From the NCBI RefSeq assembly GCF_016862435.1, contig NZ_BOMY01000035.1, positions 90,585-154,584 on the forward strand: 64,000 bases of DNA. Direction: 5' to 3'. The notes below the pieces were generated by a model. It had not been told where the DNA came from. It did no database searches and saw only the letters and a list, made by a program, of their open reading frames with translations. Shown here one piece after another: positions 27,142 to 36,069 of the stretch. Source of the stretch: Paractinoplanes tereljensis (GTDB lineage Bacteria; Actinomycetota; Actinomycetes; Mycobacteriales; Micromonosporaceae). Each line of letters opens with the position of its first letter. Positions within the stretch are counted from its first letter, which is position 1. Both the position numbers and the translations under genes were made by a program.

Positions 27142-27970
27142 CGAGGTGCGCTACGAACGGCGGGGCGCGCTCGCGGTGGTGACGATGAACCGGCCGCGCT
27201 ATCGCAACGCGCAAAATTCGGCCATGACGTACGCCCTGGATGATGCGTTCACCCGTGCGGTGAACGACGACGAGGTGCGGGTGATCGTGCTGGCCGGGGC
27301 GGGTGAGCACTTCTCGGCCGGCCACGACATCGGCACCCCCGAACGCGACGCCGACACCGAGTTTCCCCGGCGTGCGGCGATCTGGTGGGACCACACCGGG
27401 AAAGAGGGCGCCGACCGCCGCTATGCCCGCGAGGTCGAGGTCTACCTGAGCATGTGCCGGCGGTGGCGGGAGATCCCGAAACCGTCGATCGCCCTGGTGC
27501 AGGGCGCCTGCATCGCCGGTGGGCTCATGCTGGCCTGGGTGTGCGACCTGATCGTCGCGTCCGACGACGCGTTCTTCGCCGATCCGGTGCTGCGGATGGG
27601 GATTCCGGGGGTTGAGTACTTTGCCCACCCCTGGGCGCTGGGCCCGCGGTTCGCCCGGGAGGTGCTGTTCACCGGCGATCGATTCGGCGCGCGCAGGGCG
27701 TACGAAATCGGCATGGTCAATAGGGTGGTGCCGCGCGCTGAGCTGGAAACCGCGGGTTTTGCGCTCGCCGAGCGCGTGGCGGCGATGCCGCCGTTCGGTC
27801 TGGCCCTGGCCAAACGCGCGCTGAACCAGTGCGAGGACCTGATGGGTATGCGCGCCGGGATGGACGCGGTTTTCGGCCTGCACCACGTCGCGCACGCGCA
27901 CAACGCCGAGGTCACCGGCAATCCGCTGGCCGGCCTCGATCCGGCCGCCATGAAGAAGTCGGCGTCGTGA
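27134..27970 (+). CDS. Crotonase-family enoyl-CoA hydratase/isomerase in the HIP operon
   Basis: This 278-residue crotonase has the oxyanion-hole segments EHFSAGHDI and GACIAGGLML. The region that usually carries catalytic Glu reads FFADPVLRMGIPGVEYF, so the first classical Glu position is not Glu. It resembles the EchA13 group more than EchA20, the ring-D hydrolase. It sits between fadD3 and fadE31, overlapping fadD3 by 8 bases and fadE31 by 4, a place with no crotonase in M. tuberculosis. The reaction on the HIP-CoA skeleton is not assignable from sequence. Confidence 0.83.
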   Translation: MGDEVRYERRGALAVVTMNRPRYRNAQNSAMTYALDDAFTRAVNDDEVRVIVLAGAGEHFSAGHDIGTPERDADTEFPRRAAIWWDHTGKEGADRRYAREVEVYLSMCRRWREIPKPSIALVQGACIAGGLMLAWVCDLIVASDDAFFADPVLRMGIPGVEYFAHPWALGPRFAREVLFTGDRFGARRAYEIGMVNRVVPRAELETAGFALAERVAAMPPFGLALAKRALNQCEDLMGMRAGMDAVFGLHHVAHAHNAEVTGNPLAGLDPAAMKKSAS

Positions 27971-29070
27971 ACCTCGATCTGGACCCGGCGGCACTGGCCT
28001 TCCGGGACGAGGTGCGCGGCTGGCTGGCCGCCAACGCGCCGCGCGACCCATTGCCCAGTGTGGACACTCCGGCCGGCGATGCTGCGCATCGCGCCTGGGA
28101 ACAACGGTTGGCCGGGGCCGTTCTCGCGGTGGTTTCCTGGCCCGGACGGTACGGCGGGCGGGCCGCCCCGCCGCTGCACACGTTGCTGTTCGAGGAGGAG
28201 TACCACGCCGCCGGCGGCCCCGTCCGGATCGGCCAGAACGGCCTGTTCCTGCTGGCCCCGACGCTGCTGGCACACGGTACGCAGGAGCAGCGCGACCGTA
28301 TTCTGCCGCCGATGGCCCGCGCCGACGAGGTGTGGGCGCAGGCCTGGTCCGAGCCGGAGGCGGGCAGCGACCTGGCCGCGATCCGGTCCCGCGCGCACCG
28401 CACCGACGGCGGCTGGCGGCTGTCCGGCCAGAAGACGTGGAGTTCCCGCGCGACCGTGGCCGACCGGGCGTTCGGCCTGTTCCGCAGCGACCCGGCGGCC
28501 GAACGCCACCGCGGCCTCACCTACCTGATGTTCGACCTGCGCGCCGAGGGAGTGACGGTCCGCCCGATCCGGCAGTTGGACGGCAACCCCGGCTTCGCCG
28601 AGATCTTCCTGGACGACGTGTTCGTCCCCGACGCCGACGTGATCGGCACCCCCGGTGACGGCTGGCGGGTGGCGATGAGCACGGCCGGCCACGAACGCGG
28701 CCTGACCCTGCGCGCCCCCGGCCGTTTCGTGGCGGCCGCCCACCGGTTGGTCTCCCGCTGGCAGGAGCAGCCCGACCCGGCCACCCGAGACCGGGTGGTG
28801 GATGCGTGGATCGGCGCCCAGGCCTACCGGATGCACGCCTTCGCCGCGCTGGACGCGCCCCCCACCGAGGCCAGCCTGACCAAGCTGTTCTGGTCCGAAC
28901 TGGACGTGTCCCTGCACGAGACCGCGCTCGACGTGCTCGGCCCGCACGCGGAGACGGACCCTTCGTGGACCGGCGGCTATCTGTTCGCCCTGGCCGGCCC
29001 GATCTACGCGGGCACCAACGAGATCCAGCGCGGCCTGGTAGCTCAGCGAGTGCTGGGACTCCCCCGATGA
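27967..29070 (+). CDS. fadE31: HIP-pathway acyl-CoA dehydrogenase FadE31
   Basis: This 367-residue acyl-CoA dehydrogenase contains VWAQAWSEPEAGSDLAAIRS, GQKTWSSRATVADRAFGLF and IYAGTNEIQRGLVAQRVLG. It matches Rv3562 (FadE31) over most of its length and sits in the same fadD3-fadE31-32-33 order. It is expected to act on a ring C/D CoA intermediate. GTG 27967 overlaps the preceding TGA (GTGA). Its stop overlaps the fadE32 ATG. Confidence 0.9.
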   Translation: MNLDLDPAALAFRDEVRGWLAANAPRDPLPSVDTPAGDAAHRAWEQRLAGAVLAVVSWPGRYGGRAAPPLHTLLFEEEYHAAGGPVRIGQNGLFLLAPTLLAHGTQEQRDRILPPMARADEVWAQAWSEPEAGSDLAAIRSRAHRTDGGWRLSGQKTWSSRATVADRAFGLFRSDPAAERHRGLTYLMFDLRAEGVTVRPIRQLDGNPGFAEIFLDDVFVPDADVIGTPGDGWRVAMSTAGHERGLTLRAPGRFVAAAHRLVSRWQEQPDPATRDRVVDAWIGAQAYRMHAFAALDAPPTEASLTKLFWSELDVSLHETALDVLGPHAETDPSWTGGYLFALAGPIYAGTNEIQRGLVAQRVLGLPR

Positions 29071-30056
29071 GGCTGGTCCCGTCCGTGGAGCAGACCGGCT
29101 TCGCCACCACCCTGCACGACATGCTGTCGGCCGCCCGCGTGCCGGAGGCCGCCGACAGCTGGGCCGAGGGCAACCACGGCCCCGGGCGGCAGCTTTGGAC
29201 GCAGCTGGCCGACCTGGGCGTGACGGCGTTGGCGATCCCGGCACGGCACGGCGGCCTGGATGCCACCCCCATCGACCTGGTCATAGCCGCCGAGGAGCTG
29301 GGCCACCACGCAGTCCCCGGCCCCATCCCCGAAACCCTGGCCACGGTCCCCACCCTGCTCGCCGCTCTCACCGAGACAGTGCCCGGCGGCGAGGCCGAGC
29401 GATGGTTGTCCGAGCTGGCCGCCGGGCGCGCCCTCGCGACTCTCACGGCACCGCCCTGGTTGCCCTTTGCCGTCGATGCGGACGCCGCCGAACTGGTGCT
29501 GCTCGTCGACGGTGATGCGGTCGGCACAGCGCGGCGCGGCACCGTGCACTCCTCGATGGACCGCACCCGGCGGCTCTACGAGGTCGAGTCCGCCGGGCCG
29601 GTGGAGATCTGCCCCGCGGTCGGCCGTGCCCTGGACCTCGGTGCGCTGGTCTGCGCGGCGCAGTTGCTCGGTGCGGGCCGGGCGCTGTTGGAGGCCGCAG
29701 TGGCGCACGCGCGCACCCGGGTCCAGTTCGGCCGGGCGATCGGTGGTTTCCAGGCAGTCCAGCAGCGGCTCGCCGACGTCGCGGTCGGGCTGGAGTTCGC
29801 CCGCCCACTGGTCTACGCGGCCGCCGTCACCCTGACCCCGCGGGATGTCTCGGCCGCGAAGGTGGCCTGCTCGGACGCCGCGAACCGGGCCGCGCGGGCG
29901 GCGCTGCAGGTGCACGGCGCGATCGGATACACGCAGGAGCACGGTCTCGGCCGCTGGGTGACGAAGGTCCGGGCGCTGAGCCTGTCCTGGGGAGCCCCGG
30001 CCGACCACCGAGCCCGGGTGATGGCGGAGCTGACCAAGGGGGCCACATGGAACTGA
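29067..30056 (+). CDS. fadE32: Acyl-CoA dehydrogenase subunit FadE32
   Basis: This 329-residue protein has an acyl-CoA dehydrogenase C-terminal domain (RTRVQFGRAIGGFQAVQQRL, ALQVHGAIGYTQEHGL), a weak middle domain and a degenerate N-terminus, as expected for one subunit of a heteromeric steroid dehydrogenase. It corresponds to Rv3563. The ATG overlaps the fadE31 stop, and the next gene starts 10 bases before its end. It probably pairs with FadE33 (or FadE31); that is inference from the alpha2-beta2 enzymes of this pathway. Confidence 0.88.
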   Translation: MRLVPSVEQTGFATTLHDMLSAARVPEAADSWAEGNHGPGRQLWTQLADLGVTALAIPARHGGLDATPIDLVIAAEELGHHAVPGPIPETLATVPTLLAALTETVPGGEAERWLSELAAGRALATLTAPPWLPFAVDADAAELVLLVDGDAVGTARRGTVHSSMDRTRRLYEVESAGPVEICPAVGRALDLGALVCAAQLLGAGRALLEAAVAHARTRVQFGRAIGGFQAVQQRLADVAVGLEFARPLVYAAAVTLTPRDVSAAKVACSDAANRAARAALQVHGAIGYTQEHGLGRWVTKVRALSLSWGAPADHRARVMAELTKGATWN

Positions 30057-31078
30057 CCGAGGAACACCGGGCGCTGCGCGACGCGGTCCGCGGCCTGCTG
30101 TCCGGCTACCCCACCCGCGCGGCCATCGAGCAACCAACCGGCTACGACCCCGCCCTGTGGCAGCGCCTGTGCAAGGAGATCGGGGTAGCCGGCTTGGCGG
30201 TCCCCGAAGCCTTCGGCGGCGCCGGCGCAACCTTGCTCGAGTCGCACGTGATGCTGACCGAGTGGGGCCGCACCCTGACCCCCGGCCCGATGCTGGGTTG
30301 CGGCGTGCTGGCCACCCAGGCGTTGCTCCGCGCCGGCGACGAGGAGGCCTGCGCCCGCCTGCTCCCCGCCATCTGCGCCGGCGACCGCATAGCCACCCTG
30401 GCCTGGCCCGACGATCCGACTACGGTCAAGGCCGGTGGGCTTGTCGGCGAAGCCCGCCAGGTGCTCGATGCCGAGAGCGCCGACATCCTCCTGGTGCCGA
30501 CGGACGACGGCCTCTACGAGGTGGACGCGACCGCCCCCGGAGTGTCCGTACAGCCCACGGACGTTCTCGACGCGACTCGGCGGCTAGCCACGGTGCGACT
30601 GGACGGCGCACGCGCCCGGAAGATCGGGAGCGGCGATCTCCGGCCCTGGCTGCGCGATCTGGCCTGCGTGGCGCTGAGCGCCGAACAGATGGGCGCAGCC
30701 GGCCGCGCCTTCGAGGCCACCCACGAGTACGTCCAGCAGCGAGTCCAGTTCGGCCGCCCGATCGGCTCCTTCCAGGTGCTGCAGCACCGCCTGGCCGAGG
30801 CCTACCTGCGCCTGGAGGCCGCCACCACCGCGTCGTGGACCGCAGCCGAGGCCTTCGTGGCCGGCTCCGAGGACGCCTCGACCCTAGCCGCGATGGCCAA
30901 GGTCTACTGCACGGAGGCACTGCAGGCGATCACCGCCGAGATGGTCCAGATGCACGGCGGCCTGGCCATCACCTGGGAGCACGACGCCCACCTCTACCTA
31001 CGCCGCGCCTACCAGGACGCCCAGCTGTTCGGCACCCCCACCCAACACCTGAACCGCCTGGCCGCCGCACTGCTCTGA
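30047..31078 (+). CDS. fadE33: Acyl-CoA dehydrogenase subunit FadE33
   Basis: This 343-residue acyl-CoA dehydrogenase-like protein has EYVQQRVQFGRPIGSFQVLQ and EMVQMHGGLAITWEHDAHLY. It corresponds to Rv3564 and is the last gene of the fadD3 operon. ATG 30047 overlaps fadE32 by 10 bases, so translation is coupled. It is followed about 210 bases later by a strong hairpin that probably ends both this operon and the convergent hsaACDB operon. Confidence 0.88.
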   Translation: MELTEEHRALRDAVRGLLSGYPTRAAIEQPTGYDPALWQRLCKEIGVAGLAVPEAFGGAGATLLESHVMLTEWGRTLTPGPMLGCGVLATQALLRAGDEEACARLLPAICAGDRIATLAWPDDPTTVKAGGLVGEARQVLDAESADILLVPTDDGLYEVDATAPGVSVQPTDVLDATRRLATVRLDGARARKIGSGDLRPWLRDLACVALSAEQMGAAGRAFEATHEYVQQRVQFGRPIGSFQVLQHRLAEAYLRLEAATTASWTAAEAFVAGSEDASTLAAMAKVYCTEALQAITAEMVQMHGGLAITWEHDAHLYLRRAYQDAQLFGTPTQHLNRLAAALL

Positions 31079-31286
31079 CGAGAGACGCGGGAGCGAAGCC
31101 ACAGTCGGCCGCAACCGGCACGGTCTCGCTCGCGCACCCCACCACAAAGGCCGGCCCGCCCGAGTGATTCGCCTGGCCGGACCACAGCGCGGCAGCCAGA
31201 CCACCGAGCGGAGGGGGACCGCCCGCCCCAGTCATGCATCCAGCAGCGGGTGACCAAACTCCTGGCCAAAACGGAAAACCATGCAA
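31079..31286. other. Non-coding interval after fadE33
   Basis: I see no gene, RNA or operator in this 208-base stretch. The only strong structure in the whole gap 31079-31393 is the hairpin at 31287-31360. Confidence 0.6.
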
Positions 31287-31360
31287 GGTTTTGGGCCGGG
31301 GATGACCATGCAGGGCATAGATGCTTTACCGCCCAGCATGGTTATCCCCGGCCCAAAACC
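31287..31360. terminator. Bidirectional hairpin between fadE33 and hsaB
   Basis: Arms 31287-31311 and 31336-31360 pair over 25 bp with a single G/T wobble, around a 24-base loop. The left arm begins GGTTTTGGGCCGGGGAT. It lies in the gap between two convergent operons, 208 bases past fadE33 and 33 bases past the hsaB stop. Confidence 0.75.
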
Positions 31361-31393
31361 GTCCCAGAGCAAGCAAGCCCAACCCACAAAGCC

Positions 31394-31957
31394 TCAGATC
31401 CAATCGGTATGGCGAGGCCAGGCAAGCAAGGTATCCACCACCTCAAGAGAGGCAGACGGCGAAACCGGAGCCGCAGCCCGATAGCGCCCCTTGAAGAACA
31501 ACAACGGCCCATCCCCGCCGCACTCACCGAGGGCGAGCACACGGCCCACCACGATCGAGTGGTCGCCACCCGGATGCACCGCCGAGACCTGGCATTCCGC
31601 CCAGGTCAAAGCCCCGTCCAGGATCGGCGCACCACCGGGCGACGGAGTCCACGGAATGCCGGCGAACTTGTCGGCCCCCCGCGTGCCGAAGGCCCGGGAC
31701 AGCTCGTGATGCCCCTCGGCCAGGACGTTCACGCAGAACAACCCGGTGCCCCGGATCCGCTGCCAGGTAGACGAGGTCGACTGGGGGCAGAACAGGACCA
31801 GTGGCGGGTCCAGCGACAGCGGGGTGAACGCCTGGCAGGCGAAGCCGGCCGGCCCGTCCGCGTCGGTCGTGGTGACGATCGTGACGCCGGTGCAGAAGTG
31901 GCCGAAGACCCGCCGGAATGAAGCCGGGTCGACGGCCACCGGGAGCTCAGTGTCCAC
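31394..31957 (-). CDS. hsaB: Flavin reductase HsaB of the 3-HSA hydroxylase
   Basis: This 187-residue flavin-reductase-domain protein has the same length as Rv3567c. Conserved blocks include FGHFCTGVTIVTT, GFACQAFTPLSLDPPLVLFCP and ADKFAGIPWTPS. It supplies reduced flavin to HsaA for hydroxylation of 3-HSA. GTG 31957 lies within the end of hsaC (11-base overlap). It is the last gene of hsaACDB. Confidence 0.92.
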   Translation of the reverse strand: MDTELPVAVDPASFRRVFGHFCTGVTIVTTTDADGPAGFACQAFTPLSLDPPLVLFCPQSTSSTWQRIRGTGLFCVNVLAEGHHELSRAFGTRGADKFAGIPWTPSPGGAPILDGALTWAECQVSAVHPGGDHSIVVGRVLALGECGGDGPLLFFKGRYRAAAPVSPSASLEVVDTLLAWPRHTDWI

Positions 31958-32849
31958 CGTGCGCGAACCGGTGACCCCACACGCTGTGGGCGGTGGTCTG
32001 CCGGGCCACCCAGGTGTGGTCGTCGACGGTGAGGCCGCCGAACCCGTATTCAATATCAAACCCGCTGGGCGTACGCACGTAGAAGGAAATCATGTCGTCG
32101 TTGGCGTGCCGGCCCAGCGTGGAGATCAGCGGGGCCTTGTTCTTGACGCAGCGGTCGATGGCCAGGCCGACGTCGTCGATGGTCGCGGTCTCGGTCATCA
32201 GGTGGATCAGGCCGCTGGGCGCGGGAATCGGGGCGAGCGCGACGCTGTGGTGCCGGGGATTGCAGCCGAGGAACCGCATCCACAGCGCCTCGTCGGTGTG
32301 CGGCAGCCCGATGTGTTCGGGGACCAGCCGCATGGTGTCGCGCAGCCGGAAGCCGAGGATCTCGGTCCAGAAGTGCAGCGAGGCGGCGTCGTCGAAGGCC
32401 GGCAGCACGACGTGCCCCATGCCCTGCGTGCCGGTGACGAACCTGGTCCCGTAAGCGCTGAGCGCCGGCCGGGTGTCCAGGGCGGCGCCGCTGAAGAACT
32501 CGAGCCGGTTGCCGGACGGGTCATCGACGGCGACCATCTGCGCCACCCGGCGGTCGGCGAGTTCGTCGGCACCGGCCACCTTGACCGCGACGCCGGCCTC
32601 CTCGAAAGCAGTGACCAGCTGCGCAAACGACGACGGGGAAGCAACCTCCCAGCCGCTGGCCGCCAGCCGGTCGCGTGAGCCGGGCACCACCACGATGCGG
32701 GCCGGCAGGTCGTCCATGCGCAGGTAGACAGCGGACGGGTCGGGGCCGCGGCCCTCGACCATGCCGAGCACCTTGACGCCGAATTCCCGCCAGGCGGGCA
32801 CGTCGGTGGCCTCGACGCGCAGGTAGCCGAGGGATCGGATGAGACTCAC
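31947..32849 (-). CDS. hsaC: Extradiol dioxygenase HsaC (meta-cleavage of 3,4-DHSA)
   Basis: This 300-residue type I extradiol dioxygenase has the same length as Rv3568c. The Fe(II) ligands are visible as His in GMGHVVLP, His in RHHSVALAP and Glu in GFDIEYGF. It cleaves the aromatised A ring of 3,4-DHSA. GTG 32849 overlaps the hsaD stop by 4 bases; the longer open frame upstream belongs to hsaD in another frame. Confidence 0.94.
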   Translation of the reverse strand: MSLIRSLGYLRVEATDVPAWREFGVKVLGMVEGRGPDPSAVYLRMDDLPARIVVVPGSRDRLAASGWEVASPSSFAQLVTAFEEAGVAVKVAGADELADRRVAQMVAVDDPSGNRLEFFSGAALDTRPALSAYGTRFVTGTQGMGHVVLPAFDDAASLHFWTEILGFRLRDTMRLVPEHIGLPHTDEALWMRFLGCNPRHHSVALAPIPAPSGLIHLMTETATIDDVGLAIDRCVKNKAPLISTLGRHANDDMISFYVRTPSGFDIEYGFGGLTVDDHTWVARQTTAHSVWGHRFAHGGH

Positions 32850-33658
32850 GGCCTGTCCCCTTCCAGGAAGTCGAAAGCGAGGCGGTTGAACTCGTCGAAC
32901 TTCTCCAGGTGCGCCCAGTGCCCGCAGCCGCCGAAGACGTGCAGCCGGCAGCGGCGGATCAGCTTGAGCGCGACCAGCGCGCCGTCGAGCGGGTTGACCC
33001 GGTCTTCCCGGCCCCACACCAGCAACACCTCGTTGCGCAGCCGGTGAGCCTCCCGCCAGAGCAGCCCATCTTCGAAGCGGGCCGGGTCGGTGAACGAGGC
33101 GCCCATCTCGCGCAGAGCGCGAAGGGCGGCCGGGGTGGAAGCCGCGGCCAGGCGTTCATCGATCAGCTCGTCGGTGATCAAGGAAGGATCGAAGACGAGG
33201 GTACGGAGGAAAGCCGCCAGCCGTTCCCGGGTGGGACCGGCCCCGAACGCGCCGAGCCGCTTGACGCCCTCGGTCGGGTCGGCGGCGAACACGTTGAGGC
33301 TGAGCCCGCCCGGTCCCATCAGCAGCAGCCGCCCGGCCCGGGACGGGTGCCGCAGCGCGAATCGGACCGCGGTGCCGCCGCCGAGCGAGTTGCCGACCAG
33401 GTCGACGCGCTCGAGGCCGAGTTCGTCGAGCAGGGCGGCCAGCGCGTCGGCCGAGTGCGTGAAGTACTGCGTGGTCAGCTGGCCGAGCTCGGAACCGCCG
33501 TACCCGGGCTGGTCGACGGCGATCGTGTCGAAGCGTTTGGCGAAGGCCGGGATCGTACGCCCGAAGTTGCTTTGGGCTGAAGCTCCCGGCCCGCCGCCGT
33601 GCAGAAGGACCACGGGGTTGGCGCCGGCCGGGCCGGCGCGGTGGAAGTGAAGGGTCAT
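32846..33658 (-). CDS. hsaD: Meta-cleavage product hydrolase HsaD
   Basis: This 270-residue alpha/beta hydrolase has nucleophile Ser in GNSLGGGTAV, Asp in WGREDRVNPLDGALVALK, His in GCGHWAHLEKFDEFN and the oxyanion segment LLHGGGPGA. It hydrolyses 4,9-DSHA. Compared with M. tuberculosis HsaD (291 residues) it lacks about 20 N-terminal residues ahead of the core. The ATG at 33658 is the only plausible start after the hsaA stop at 33667. Confidence 0.93.
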   Translation of the reverse strand: MTLHFHRAGPAGANPVVLLHGGGPGASAQSNFGRTIPAFAKRFDTIAVDQPGYGGSELGQLTTQYFTHSADALAALLDELGLERVDLVGNSLGGGTAVRFALRHPSRAGRLLLMGPGGLSLNVFAADPTEGVKRLGAFGAGPTRERLAAFLRTLVFDPSLITDELIDERLAAASTPAALRALREMGASFTDPARFEDGLLWREAHRLRNEVLLVWGREDRVNPLDGALVALKLIRRCRLHVFGGCGHWAHLEKFDEFNRLAFDFLEGDRP

Positions 33659-33666
33659 CGACGGCC

Positions 33667-34842
33667 TCAGATCATCGCGTCGGCGACGGACAGGCCGAAC
33701 TCGCCGCGCCCGTACATGGACAGTGCCCGCTCCGGGTCGTTGATCGCGTGCACCCGGCCGGCGTGCGCGTCGCGCCAGAAGCGCTGGATCGGGTGGCTGG
33801 TGTAGATCGCCCGGCCGCCGGAGTTCTCGAAGAGCCGGTCGACCGCCTGGATCGCCAGCTCGGTGCCGTGCACCTGGTCGCGGCGGACCCGCAGGCGCAG
33901 CCGCATCGGCAGTTTCTCGCCCGCGGTGACCAGCGACATCAGCTCGGTCATGTTCGCGGTCAGGGCGAGCCAGGCGGCGTCCACGTCGGCCGCGGCCCGG
34001 GCCACCCGCACCTGCGAGTAGGGGTCCTCGGCCGCGCGCACCCCGGCGTAGGCGGCCCGGACCCGTTCCTGCATGTAGGTGACGTGCGCGTCGTACGCCC
34101 CCGTCGCCATGCCGATGATCGGCGTGGTGATCGTGTACGGGAAGATCGAGCCGTAGGGAATCCGGTAGAGCGGCGCCTGATTGAGCTCCTGACCCGGGCA
34201 GACGCAGCGGGCGGTGTCGCCGAAGCTGAGTGAACGGTAGGCCGGGACGAACGCGCCGGGCACCACGATGTCGTTGCTGCCGGTGCCGCGCAGCCCGATC
34301 GTGTGCCAGACGTCCTCGATCGTGTAGTCGGACGCGGGCAGCAGGAACGTGCGGAAGTCGGCCGGGGTGCCGTCGTCGCCGGGCGGGATGATGCCGCCGA
34401 GCAACACCCAGGAGGCGTGGTCGGAGCCGGACGAGAAGCTCCAGCGCCCGCTCACCTGGTAGCCGCCCTCGACCGCCTTGATCTTGCCGGTGGGCGCGTA
34501 GGACGACGACATCAGCGTGCCCGGATCGTCGCCCCAGACGTCCTGCTGGGCCTGGTCGGGAAAGAGCGCCATCTGCCAGTTGTGCACGCCGATCACCGAG
34601 GAGATCCAGCCGGTCGAGCCGCACGCCGCGGCGATGTCGCGCACGCAGCCGAAGAACGTGGTGGGGTCGGCCTCGAAGCCGCCGAACCGGGCCGGCTGCA
34701 ACAGCCGGAAGAAACCGGTCGCGGCGAGGGACTTGACCGTCTCGGCGGACACCTGGCGGCGATCTTCCGCCTCCTGCGCCCGATCTCGTAGAACCGGTAA
34801 CAACTCTCGCACGCCCGACCGGACCGCTTCGGTGCCCTCCAT
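33667..34842 (-). CDS. hsaA: 3-HSA hydroxylase oxygenase subunit HsaA
   Basis: This 391-residue flavin-dependent monooxygenase of the acyl-CoA-dehydrogenase fold is close to Rv3570c (394 residues). Blocks seen are LQPARFGGFEADPTTFF, GSTGWISSVIGVHNWQMA and SGRWSFSSGSDHASWV. With HsaB it hydroxylates 3-HSA to the catechol. ATG 34842 has GGAGGG 6 bases upstream. It is the first gene of hsaACDB and divergent from kshA across a perfect KstR box. Confidence 0.94.
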   Translation of the reverse strand: MEGTEAVRSGVRELLPVLRDRAQEAEDRRQVSAETVKSLAATGFFRLLQPARFGGFEADPTTFFGCVRDIAAACGSTGWISSVIGVHNWQMALFPDQAQQDVWGDDPGTLMSSSYAPTGKIKAVEGGYQVSGRWSFSSGSDHASWVLLGGIIPPGDDGTPADFRTFLLPASDYTIEDVWHTIGLRGTGSNDIVVPGAFVPAYRSLSFGDTARCVCPGQELNQAPLYRIPYGSIFPYTITTPIIGMATGAYDAHVTYMQERVRAAYAGVRAAEDPYSQVRVARAAADVDAAWLALTANMTELMSLVTAGEKLPMRLRLRVRRDQVHGTELAIQAVDRLFENSGGRAIYTSHPIQRFWRDAHAGRVHAINDPERALSMYGRGEFGLSVADAMI

Positions 34843-34859
34843 GAGATCCCTCCGCTGTC

Positions 34860-34889
34860 TTGGCTGGCGACTTGGACGGTCCCTATACT
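34860..34889 (+). promoter_or_regulatory. Candidate promoter of kshA
   Basis: TTGGCT (34860-34865) and TATACT (34884-34889) are spaced 18 bases, resembling a vegetative -35/-10 pair. The perfect KstR box starts at the last base of the -10, which fits repression by steric block. Confidence 0.45.
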
Positions 34890-34902
34890 AGAACACGTTC
34901 TA
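34889..34902. promoter_or_regulatory. KstR operator, hsaA/kshA (perfect palindrome)
   Basis: TAGAACACGTTCTA is a perfect palindrome and an exact match to TNNAACNNGTTNNA. It lies between divergent hsaA (34842) and kshA (34936) and is the best site in the window. Confidence 0.88.
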
Positions 34903-34935
34903 CCTAACGGGCTACGCCCAAGCGGGAGGCGACAC

Positions 34936-36069
34936 ATGAGCGACGGCGCAGCAGCACGCACCATCGACAGCGGGGTCCTGCCGGCCAGGTTCGCCCGCGG
35001 CTGGCACTGTCTGGGCCTGGCCGACTCGTTCCGGGACGGCAAACCGCACGCCGTCGAGGCGTTCGGCACCAAACTCGTGGTCTTCGCCGACTCGGCCGGC
35101 GCGTTGCACGTGCTCGACGGTTACTGCCGGCACATGGGCGGCGACCTGACCATGGGCACGATCAAGGGCGACGAGGTGGCCTGCCCGTTCCACGACTGGC
35201 GGTGGCGCGGCGACGGGAGGTGCGCCTCGGTGCCGTACGCACATCGGGTCCCGATGCGGGCCCGCACCCGGTCATGGCACGCCCAGGAGCAGAACCGGCA
35301 GCTGTTCGTCTGGCACGACCCGCAGGGCGCCCCGCCCCCACCCGACATCGTGATCCCGCGGATCGAGGGCGCCTTCTCCGACGAGTGGAGCACCTGGACC
35401 TGGGACTCGATCCGGATCGAGGGCGCCAACTGCCGCGAGGTGATCGACAACGTCGTCGACATGGCGCACTTCTTCTACATCCACTTCGCCTTCCCGACGT
35501 TCTTCAAGAACGTGCTGGAGGGCCAGGTGGCCGCGCAATACCTGGAGACCAAGCCGCGGCCGGACGTGCCGATCACCGCGAAGCAGTCGGGCGACACCAC
35601 CCTGCGCTCGGAGGCGGCCTACTACGGCCCGTCCTACATGATCGATTACCTGTTCAACAACTATCACGGCTACGAGATCGAGTCGGTGCTGATCAACTGC
35701 CACTACCCGATCACCCCCAACTCGTTCGTGCTGCAGTGGGGGGTGATCGTCAAGCGGCTGCCCGGCCTCACCGCCGAGCAGGCCGCGAAGGCGGCCGGCA
35801 AGTTCGCCAAGGGGATCGGGATCGGCTTCGAGCAGGACGTGGAGATCTGGAAGCACAAGAGCCGGATCGACAACCCGCTGCTGTGCGCCGAGGACGGCCC
35901 GGTCTACCAGCTACGCCGGTGGTACGAGCAGTTCTACGTGGACGTCGAGGACGTCACCGACGACATGGTCGCCCGGTACGAGTTCGAGGTCGACACCACC
36001 CGGGCCGTCGAGACCTGGACGGCCGAGGTGGAGGAAAACCTGGCCCGGCAGGCGGAGCCCTCGGCATGA
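34936..36069 (+). CDS. kshA: 3-ketosteroid 9-alpha-hydroxylase oxygenase KshA
   Basis: This 377-residue Rieske non-heme iron oxygenase has the [2Fe-2S] ligands Cys64, His66, Cys83 and His86. The mononuclear iron site is in DNVVDMAHFFYIHF (His178, His183), with Asp301 in GFEQDVEIWKHK. It matches Rv3526 KshA. It hydroxylates C9 of androstenedione/androstadienedione, opening ring B together with KstD. ATG 34936 has GGGAGG 7 bases upstream. It heads a three-gene operon with a small Cys protein and kshB. Confidence 0.94.
   Translation: MSDGAAARTIDSGVLPARFARGWHCLGLADSFRDGKPHAVEAFGTKLVVFADSAGALHVLDGYCRHMGGDLTMGTIKGDEVACPFHDWRWRGDGRCASVPYAHRVPMRARTRSWHAQEQNRQLFVWHDPQGAPPPPDIVIPRIEGAFSDEWSTWTWDSIRIEGANCREVIDNVVDMAHFFYIHFAFPTFFKNVLEGQVAAQYLETKPRPDVPITAKQSGDTTLRSEAAYYGPSYMIDYLFNNYHGYEIESVLINCHYPITPNSFVLQWGVIVKRLPGLTAEQAAKAAGKFAKGIGIGFEQDVEIWKHKSRIDNPLLCAEDGPVYQLRRWYEQFYVDVEDVTDDMVARYEFEVDTTRAVETWTAEVEENLARQAEPSA

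Noticed and set aside
27134..27970. Calling the crotonase EchA20
   Set aside because: EchA20 is linked to ipdAB and differs in active-site sequence. This gene looks nearer to the EchA13 group, so no symbol is given.
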